Made by a program: the position numbers and the translations under genes. Below are positions 13,951 through 19,640 of a DNA stretch of 19,640 nt, in pieces (within the stretch, counting starts at the first letter, position 1; the number at the start of each line of letters is the position of its first letter). The notes under the pieces were generated by a model that searched no databases, had not been told where the DNA came from, and saw only the letters and a list, made by a program, of their open reading frames with translations. This stretch comes from an uncultured Eubacteriales bacterium (GTDB lineage Bacteria; Bacillota; Clostridia; Oscillospirales; CAG-272), in NCBI GenBank assembly GCA_900546635.1, contig URDS01000041.1:1-19640 (forward strand), in the 5' to 3' direction.

Positions 13951-16900
13951 ATGTATAAGAAAGTCTCAACACAGCTTTCCTTCGTCGAACGTGAAAAAGA
14001 CGTACGGAAATTCTGGGAGGAAAACCACATTTTTGAAAAGAGCGTGGAGCATCGCCGCGGACGGCCGAGCTTCACCTTTTACGACGGCCCCCCCACCGCA
14101 AACGGCAAGCCCCACATCGGCCACGTTCTGACCCGCGTTATCAAGGACCTGATCCCGCGCTATCAGACCATGAAAGGCTTCGACGTTCCCCGCAAAGCCG
14201 GATGGGACACGCACGGTCTGCCGGTTGAGCTTGAGGTGGAAAAACAACTCGGCATCGACGGCAAGGAGCAGATCGAGGCGTACGGACTTGAACCGTTCAT
14301 CGAGCACTGCAAAGAGAGCGTATGGAAATACAAGGGGATGTGGGAGGATTTCTCGCAGACGGTCGGCTTCTGGGCCGACATGGAGCACCCCTACGTCACC
14401 TATCACAACGAGTATATCGAGTCGGTCTGGTGGTCGCTCAAGCAAATTTACGACCGCGGACTGCTGTACAAGGGCTTTAAGATCGTTCCCTACTGCCCGC
14501 GCTGCGGCACGCCTCTTTCCTCGCACGAGGTCGCGCAGGGGTATAAGGACGTAAAGGAACGCTCGGCCATCGCGCGCTTTAAGGTCACGGACGAGGACGC
14601 CTACATCCTCGCGTGGACGACCACGCCGTGGACACTGCCCTCAAACGTCGCGCTCTGCGTACACCCGGACTATGACTATGTGAAGGTCAAGGCCGGGGAC
14701 GGCCATGTCTATTACCTTGCCAAAGCGCTCTGCGACAGTGTGCTCGGCGAGGGCGGCTATGCGATTCTCGAAGAAGTCAAGGGCAGGGATCTCGAAGGCA
14801 AATCCTACGTGCCGCTTTTCGATTTTGCAAAAGATCTGATTGCCAAACAGAAAAAGCGCGCTTACTATGTCGTCTGCGACGGCTATGTCACGTTGTCCGA
14901 CGGCACCGGCGTTGTGCATATCGCGCCCGCGTTCGGCGAAGACGACTCGAAAGTGGGCAAAAAATACGACCTGCCCTTTGTTCAGCTTGTCGATTCCAAG
15001 GGCGAAATGACCGCCGAGACCAAATGGCCGGGCGTATTCTGCAAAGAGGCGGACCGGCGCGTGCTCGGCGACCTTGAGGAGCGCGGTCTGCTCTACTCCG
15101 CGCCGGTATTTGAGCACAGCTACCCGCACTGCTGGCGATGCGGCACGCCGCTGATCTACTACGCGCGCGACTCCTGGTTCATCCGCATGACCGACGTGCG
15201 GGACGACCTGATCCGCAACAATGAGACCATCAACTGGATTCCCGAAAGCATCGGACGCGGCCGTTTCGGCGACTGGCTGGAAAACGTGCAGGACTGGGGA
15301 CTCAGCCGCAACCGTTACTGGGGCACGCCGCTCAACATCTGGGAATGCGGCTGCGGACGTCGACACTCGATCGGTTCGATTGCCGAACTGAAGGAAATGT
15401 CCGACAACTGCCCGGAAAATATCGAACTGCACCGCCCCTATATCGACGCGGTGACGCTGCGCTGCCCGGACTGCGGCGGCGTGATGCGCCGCGTGCCGGA
15501 GGTTATCGACTGCTGGTATGACAGCGGATCGATGCCGTTTGCCCAGCATCATTATCCGTTTGAAAACAAGGACGTGTTCAAGGCGCAGTTCCCGGCGGAC
15601 TTCATCTCCGAGGCTGTCGATCAGACGCGCGGCTGGTTCTACTCCCTGCTGGCCATCTCGACCCTGATCTTCAACAAAGCGCCCTATAAAAACGTCATTG
15701 TGCTCGGCCATGTTCAGGATGAAAACGGGCAGAAAATGTCCAAATCCAAGGGCAACGCCGTCGATCCGTTTGAGGCGCTCGACGCCTACGGCGCAGACGC
15801 GATCCGCTGGTACTTCTATACAAACTCGGCGCCCTGGCTGCCCAACCGCTTCCACGGCAAGGCCGTCGTTGAAGGGCAGCGCAAGTTCCTCGGCACGCTC
15901 TGGAACACCTATGCGTTCTATGTGCTGTACGCCGACATCGACGGATTTGACCCGACCAAACACACGCTCGACCCCGAAACGCTCCCCGTTATGGACCGCT
16001 GGCTGCTCTCCCGCTTAAATACCCTCATCGGCGAAGTGGACAACGACCTTGCCGCCTATAAGATCACCGAGGCGGCAAAAGCGCTCAGTTCCTTTACCGA
16101 CGAGCTTTCCAACTGGTATGTCCGCCGCTGCCGCGAGCGCTATTGGGGCGCTGAGATGACCGAGGACAAGAAAAACGCCTACATGACGCTGTACACCGCG
16201 CTGGTGACGCTCTCCAAGCTGGCCGCGCCGATGATTCCGTTCATGACTGAGGAGATTTATCAAAACCTTGTGCGCTCGGTAGACGCGAGCGCGCCCGAAA
16301 GCATCCACCTCTGCGATTATCCCACGGCCGACGCGCGCTTCATCGACAAGCAGCTTGAAGCCGACATGGACGAGGTGCTGAACATCGTTATTCTGGGACG
16401 CGCGGCGCGCAACGCGGCCAACATCAAAAACCGTCAGCCAATCGGTATGCTCTATATCGGCGCGGAAAAAGTGTTGGACGGCACCTATATGCAGATCATT
16501 TTGGACGAACTCAACGTCAAGGCGGCAGAGTTTACAAACGACGCTTCCGCGTTTCTGTCCTATAACATCAAGCCGAATCTGAAAACCGTGGGGCCGAAAT
16601 ACGGCAAGCTGCTCGGTGCAATCCGCAAGGCGCTCGCCGAGGGCGACGGCGCGGCGCTCAAGCGCGCGCTCGACGCAGACGGCAAACTCACGCTCGCGCT
16701 GGACGGCGGAAACGAAGCCGAGCTTACGGCCGACGATCTGCTGATCGAAACCGTGCAGAGCGGACGCTATGTTTCCCTGTCGGAGGGCGGCGTTACGGTC
16801 GCGCTTGACACCGAGCTTTCCGACGCGCTTATAGAAGAGGGCTACGTGCGCGAGATTATCTCCAAGGTTCAAACCATGCGCAAAGAGGCCGGGTTTGAAG

Positions 16901-17085
16901 TGACCGACCATATCACGCTGTACGCGGACAACAACGAAAAGATCAAGGCATTTATCGACCGCAACGCTGCGGAAATCAAAGCCGCGGTGCTCGGCGATCT
17001 CGTTATCTTCGGCGCGATTGAGGGCTATTCCAAGAACTGGGACATCAACGGCGAAGAAGTCACGCTGGCCGTGAAAAAAATATAA
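13951..17085 (+). CDS. ileS: Isoleucyl-tRNA synthetase, type 2 (eukaryote-like)
   Basis: A 1044-residue class I synthetase charging tRNA-Ile. HIGH is at 55-58 (GKPHIGH), GWDTHGLPVE follows near 90, the CP1 editing domain occupies roughly 190-400, Cys pairs CPRCG, CWRCG, CGCG and CPDCGG are scattered through the connective regions, WYDSGSMPF precedes, and KMSKS is at 595-599. The C-terminus is long with IKNRQPIG and lacks the terminal zinc finger of the bacterial type 1 enzyme. These traits and the length mark type 2, which is generally mupirocin-tolerant. AAGGAG lies 5 nt before the ATG at 13951; an in-frame upstream start overlaps that site. Expression should follow the Ile T-box upstream. 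Confidence 0.96.
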   Translation: MYKKVSTQLSFVEREKDVRKFWEENHIFEKSVEHRRGRPSFTFYDGPPTANGKPHIGHVLTRVIKDLIPRYQTMKGFDVPRKAGWDTHGLPVELEVEKQLGIDGKEQIEAYGLEPFIEHCKESVWKYKGMWEDFSQTVGFWADMEHPYVTYHNEYIESVWWSLKQIYDRGLLYKGFKIVPYCPRCGTPLSSHEVAQGYKDVKERSAIARFKVTDEDAYILAWTTTPWTLPSNVALCVHPDYDYVKVKAGDGHVYYLAKALCDSVLGEGGYAILEEVKGRDLEGKSYVPLFDFAKDLIAKQKKRAYYVVCDGYVTLSDGTGVVHIAPAFGEDDSKVGKKYDLPFVQLVDSKGEMTAETKWPGVFCKEADRRVLGDLEERGLLYSAPVFEHSYPHCWRCGTPLIYYARDSWFIRMTDVRDDLIRNNETINWIPESIGRGRFGDWLENVQDWGLSRNRYWGTPLNIWECGCGRRHSIGSIAELKEMSDNCPENIELHRPYIDAVTLRCPDCGGVMRRVPEVIDCWYDSGSMPFAQHHYPFENKDVFKAQFPADFISEAVDQTRGWFYSLLAISTLIFNKAPYKNVIVLGHVQDENGQKMSKSKGNAVDPFEALDAYGADAIRWYFYTNSAPWLPNRFHGKAVVEGQRKFLGTLWNTYAFYVLYADIDGFDPTKHTLDPETLPVMDRWLLSRLNTLIGEVDNDLAAYKITEAAKALSSFTDELSNWYVRRCRERYWGAEMTEDKKNAYMTLYTALVTLSKLAAPMIPFMTEEIYQNLVRSVDASAPESIHLCDYPTADARFIDKQLEADMDEVLNIVILGRAARNAANIKNRQPIGMLYIGAEKVLDGTYMQIILDELNVKAAEFTNDASAFLSYNIKPNLKTVGPKYGKLLGAIRKALAEGDGAALKRALDADGKLTLALDGGNEAELTADDLLIETVQSGRYVSLSEGGVTVALDTELSDALIEEGYVREIISKVQTMRKEAGFEVTDHITLYADNNEKIKAFIDRNAAEIKAAVLGDLVIFGAIEGYSKNWDINGEEVTLAVKKI

Positions 17086-17095
17086 CAAATAAAAA

Positions 17096-17192
17096 GCGGA
17101 CCCATTGTCCGCACGATACCCGCTGATTGCGCGAAAAATTTTTTGGTTTTCCGGCGCAATCCGAAGCGTCGGCATTTTTGCCGGCGCTTTTT
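17096..17192 (+). terminator. Hairpins and terminator after ileS
   Basis: Three stems: GCGGAC/GTCCGC (17096-17112), ATTGCGC/GCGCAAT (17126-17160), and AAGCGTCGGC/GCCGGCGCTT (17164-17189, one G-U pair, loop ATTTTT), the last followed by a run of five T (17188-17192). The last is the best intrinsic terminator and separates ileS from the ABC genes. No promoter for the ABC genes is clear in the remaining 50 bp. Confidence 0.65.
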
Positions 17193-17244
17193 GCGAAAAG
17201 AACCGGGAACCGGCGTTAAAGAAATAGACAAAGGAGGCATGGAT

Positions 17245-17994
17245 ATGCTCAGCATTCAAAATCTCACCAAAACCTATAAGGGCGGTAAAACGGCCGTCTC
17301 CCAACTGTCGCTTGAAGTGGAGGCCGGCGACATTTTCGGCTTTATCGGTCATAATGGCGCCGGAAAAACCACCACGATCAAAGCGGCGGTCGGCATCATC
17401 GACTTTGATGCGGGAGACATTCGGATCGACGGAATCTCCATTCGTGAAAATCCCCTGCTCTGCAAGCAAAAATTTGCCTATGTGCCCGACAATCCGGATT
17501 TGTACGAATATCTGACCGGCATCCAGTATCTGAACTTCATCGCAGACGTATTTCAGATCCCGGCCGCAGAGCGGCAGACGCGCATTTCACAAAGCGCCGG
17601 CGAGCTTGGCATGACCGCCGCGCTCGGCGATCTGATCTCCTCCTACTCTCACGGCATGAAACAAAAAATCGCGCTCATCGGCGCGCTGATTCACCGTCCC
17701 AAACTTCTGATTTTAGACGAACCGTTTGTCGGCCTTGACCCGGAGGCGGTCGTAGCCGTCAAGGGCATTATGCACCGGATGTGCGGCGAGGGCGCGGCGG
17801 TTTTCTTTTCCACACATGTGCTGGACGTGGCCGAAAAGCTCTGCAATAAAATCGCCATCATCCGAAACGGCAGGCTTGTCGTCACCGGAGAAACCGACAA
17901 GCTGACCGGCGGACGCTCTTTGGAGGACATGTTTATGGAGGTGATGGACAATGCGAAGGCAGATTCGGATTCTGACAGCGCTTCAGCTGAGTAA
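17245..17994 (+). CDS. ABC transporter ATP-binding protein
   Basis: A 249-residue ATPase subunit of an ABC-2-type exporter. Walker A is GHNGAGKT (35-42), the signature loop is SYSHGMKQK (133-141), Walker B is LLILDEP (154-160) and the switch His is His191 in STHVLD. The single nucleotide-binding domain and GHNGAGKTTTIK style are typical of exporters with a separate permease. AAGGAGG lies 7 nt before the ATG at 17245; an ATG two codons earlier is only 1 nt from that site. The C-terminal 20 residues are Ser/Asp-rich and are encoded in the stretch that overlaps the permease gene. The substrate is unknown. Confidence 0.93.
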   Translation: MLSIQNLTKTYKGGKTAVSQLSLEVEAGDIFGFIGHNGAGKTTTIKAAVGIIDFDAGDIRIDGISIRENPLLCKQKFAYVPDNPDLYEYLTGIQYLNFIADVFQIPAAERQTRISQSAGELGMTAALGDLISSYSHGMKQKIALIGALIHRPKLLILDEPFVGLDPEAVVAVKGIMHRMCGEGAAVFFSTHVLDVAEKLCNKIAIIRNGRLVVTGETDKLTGGRSLEDMFMEVMDNAKADSDSDSASAE

Positions 17995-19543
17995 TCTCTT
18001 CGGCCTCAATGAATTTCGGCACACAAAGGACAAAAGCAAGCGGAAACGCTGGATAGGTCTCGCCGCAGTTTGGGGTTTTCTCTGTCTCATGCTGATAAGC
18101 TATGTGCTCGGCCTGTGCGCGGGACTTGCGCGGCTTGATCTTGCGCAGTTGATTCCCGAATACCTGTTTGCGGCCGCAAGTCTGATGATCCTCTTTTTCT
18201 CCATGTTCAAGGCGGGAAGCGTCATTTTTGAAAACCGAACCTATGAAATGATGATTTCGCTGCCCGTGTCGCGAACGGCCATCGTCACAAGCCGGTTTCT
18301 GACCCTATATGCAACCGATCTTTTCACGAGTTTTCTTTTGCTGACGCCCGGCCTGATCTTCTACGGGATTCTGAAGCAGCCCGGCGTCTCCTTTTACCTT
18401 TTCGGCCTGCTCGGCGTCCTACTGCTGCCCTTGCTGCCCCTGACGCTTTCCACCGCTGTCGGCGCGGGCATCACGGCAATCAGCGCGCGAATGCGGCACA
18501 AAAGTCTCGTCTCCGCCGGATTTACGATTCTGCTGGTGTGCGGCTTTCTCCTGTTTCCCGCAAAAATGGGCGGCGGCGCAGAGGATCTTTCCCATGAAAT
18601 GCTGCAAAATTTCACAGACGCGGCCACGGCGCAGATTCGGACGCTTTACCCGCCCGCCGCGTGGTTCGGCAAGACGCTGATCGGCGGCAGCATTGTCTCC
18701 TTTCTTTTGCTCGTTTGCCTGTCAGCCGCCCTGTTTGTACTGACCGTCTGCGTCGTCCAGCGCTGGTTTGTCCCGATCTGCTCCGCGCTGAACGCATCTT
18801 CGGCCAAAAACAGCTTTACCATGCAAAAGCTGAAAAGCGCCTCGGTTTTACGCGCGCTGTTTTCCCGCGAGATCAAACGCTATTTTGCTTCGAGCATCTA
18901 TGTCACCAATACGCTGATCGGCGCGGTTTTGATGATGGCCGCAGCGCTTGGACTGCTGTTTGCGGGGCCGCAGAAGATTGAGGCGGCGCTCGAACTTCCC
19001 GGCGTACTGACCGCATTTTTGCCCTTTGTACTCGGCGCCGCGGCCGCGCTTGCCCCGACAACCGCCTGCTCGATTTCGATGGAGGGCAGGCAGTGGTGGA
19101 TCGCCAAAACGCTGCCGGTGCGCACGAAGGATATTTTAGACAGCAAAATTTTGGTTGACCTCGTGATCTTTGTACCGGCCTGCCTTGCCGCTTCTGTACT
19201 CAGCATCATTGCGCTGAAGCCCGCGTTTACAGTCGCGCTTTGGATTCTCCTCGTTCCGATGGCCTATGCGCTATTTTCGGCTGTGGCCGGAATTACGGTC
19301 AATCTGTCCTTGCCGATGCTGAACTGGGAAAATGAGGCGCGCGCCGTCAAACAGGGCATGTCTACGATGGTCGCCATGCTGATTGACCTTGTGAGCGTAT
19401 TTGTGCCGGTTGCGCTGCTGATTTTCCTGAAAGACACCGTCCCCGCCGACTGGATTATGGCGTTTTGGCTGGTTGTTCTCTGTGCGGTCACCGCCGCGCT
19501 ATACGCCGCAAACAACAAAAAATCGCTGATCGGCATCGAATAG
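17951..19543 (+). CDS. ABC-2-type permease, 12 predicted TM segments
   Basis: A 530-residue integral membrane protein, the likely partner of the ATPase encoded just upstream; their genes overlap by 44 nt, and GGAGGTG at 17938-17944 serves this start. Hydrophobic segments lie near residues 35-58, 70-92, 118-140, 147-177, 186-204, 246-270, 316-338, 350-372, 400-421, 427-450, 472-493 and 501-520. A basic N-terminus (RHTKDKSKRKR) precedes the first, and a cytoplasmic loop (FENRTYEMMISLPVSRTAIV) has the family feel of clostridial ABC-2 permeases. The two halves resemble each other in layout, suggesting a fused pair. Cargo is not determinable. Confidence 0.88.
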   Translation: MRRQIRILTALQLSNLFGLNEFRHTKDKSKRKRWIGLAAVWGFLCLMLISYVLGLCAGLARLDLAQLIPEYLFAAASLMILFFSMFKAGSVIFENRTYEMMISLPVSRTAIVTSRFLTLYATDLFTSFLLLTPGLIFYGILKQPGVSFYLFGLLGVLLLPLLPLTLSTAVGAGITAISARMRHKSLVSAGFTILLVCGFLLFPAKMGGGAEDLSHEMLQNFTDAATAQIRTLYPPAAWFGKTLIGGSIVSFLLLVCLSAALFVLTVCVVQRWFVPICSALNASSAKNSFTMQKLKSASVLRALFSREIKRYFASSIYVTNTLIGAVLMMAAALGLLFAGPQKIEAALELPGVLTAFLPFVLGAAAALAPTTACSISMEGRQWWIAKTLPVRTKDILDSKILVDLVIFVPACLAASVLSIIALKPAFTVALWILLVPMAYALFSAVAGITVNLSLPMLNWENEARAVKQGMSTMVAMLIDLVSVFVPVALLIFLKDTVPADWIMAFWLVVLCAVTAALYAANNKKSLIGIE

Positions 19544-19562
19544 CGAACCGGCAAACGAAACG

Positions 19563-19585
19563 GGCGGCGCGTGTCCGCCTTCTTT
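19563..19585 (+). terminator. Weak terminator after the ABC operon
   Basis: GGCGG (19563-19567) pairs with CCGCC (19575-19579), followed by TTCTTTC. Short stem and interrupted T-run, so only moderately likely. Confidence 0.4.
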
Positions 19586-19622
19586 CGCCGCAAAACCAAG
19601 GTTTTGCGACGATGGGGCGCGT
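19586..19622 (+). repeat. Dispersed palindromic repeat, right copy
   Basis: CGCCGCAAAACC, central AA, then GGTTTTGCGACG, plus flank ATGGGGCGCGT. It matches the minus strand of 134-170 with three transitions in 37 positions. No gene follows to the end of the window; the last 18 bases are GC-rich and cut short. Confidence 0.7.
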
Positions 19623-19640
19623 TCGCTCGCGCCGTCGCGC

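Noticed and set aside
17245..19543. ABC ATPase and permease as the exporter of the SCIFF peptide
   Set aside because: They lie 7 kb away behind terminators and housekeeping genes, lack a peptidase domain, and nothing in sequence links them to the peptide.
134..19622. Inverted end repeats as the terminal repeats of a transposon spanning the window
   Set aside because: The interior holds housekeeping genes and no transposase or integrase; dispersed intergenic repeats explain the pair better.

Overview
The window looks like a chromosomal segment of a GC-rich, probably uncultured member of the Clostridia (Oscillospirales or a related gut lineage). This rests on a SCIFF ranthipeptide precursor and maturase pair (near-universal in Clostridia and rare elsewhere), a class I transcriptional T-box in front of ileS, AGGAGG-type ribosome binding sites and sigma-A-like promoters. 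It is inference from gene content, since no rRNA or other phylogenetic marker is present.

Layout. (1) Positions 1-223 are a gene-free cluster of small hairpins. One of them recurs in inverted orientation at the far right end (19586-19622). (2) Positions 224-7284 are a carbohydrate-related block: a leftward AraC-family regulator, then rightward genes for a large DUF5107-TPR protein, a clan GH-A (GH5-like) cytoplasmic glycosidase and an orphan sugar-type solute-binding lipoprotein that ends in a strong terminator. (3) Positions 7435-10501 are a ranthipeptide operon. A near-consensus promoter drives a 48-residue SCIFF precursor (scfA, missed by a normal ORF length cutoff), followed by an intergenic hairpin, the radical SAM/SPASM maturase (scfB), and an Orn/Lys/Arg-decarboxylase-family PLP enzyme joined to scfB by an ATGA overlap. 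(4) Positions 10502-10890 hold eight tandem copies of a 16-bp repeat and a textbook promoter for argS. (5) Positions 10891-17085 hold translation genes: argS, yebC and ileS, the last behind an Ile-specific T-box. (6) Positions 17245-19543 encode an ABC exporter-type ATPase and a 12-TM permease whose genes overlap by 44 nt.

How the parts work together. In the first block the regulator, the glycosidase and the binding protein suggest sensing, hydrolysis and capture of a plant- or host-derived glycan, but the sugar permeases are not here. In the second block scfB should install a thioether in scfA. Two features of this precursor are unusual: a seventh cysteine at residue 13, and Gly at residue 37, the position that corresponds (from memory of the Clostridium thermocellum CteA numbering) to the Thr acceptor. 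That, together with the coupled PLP enzyme, is the most interesting part of the window. All functions are read from motifs; no searches were run.
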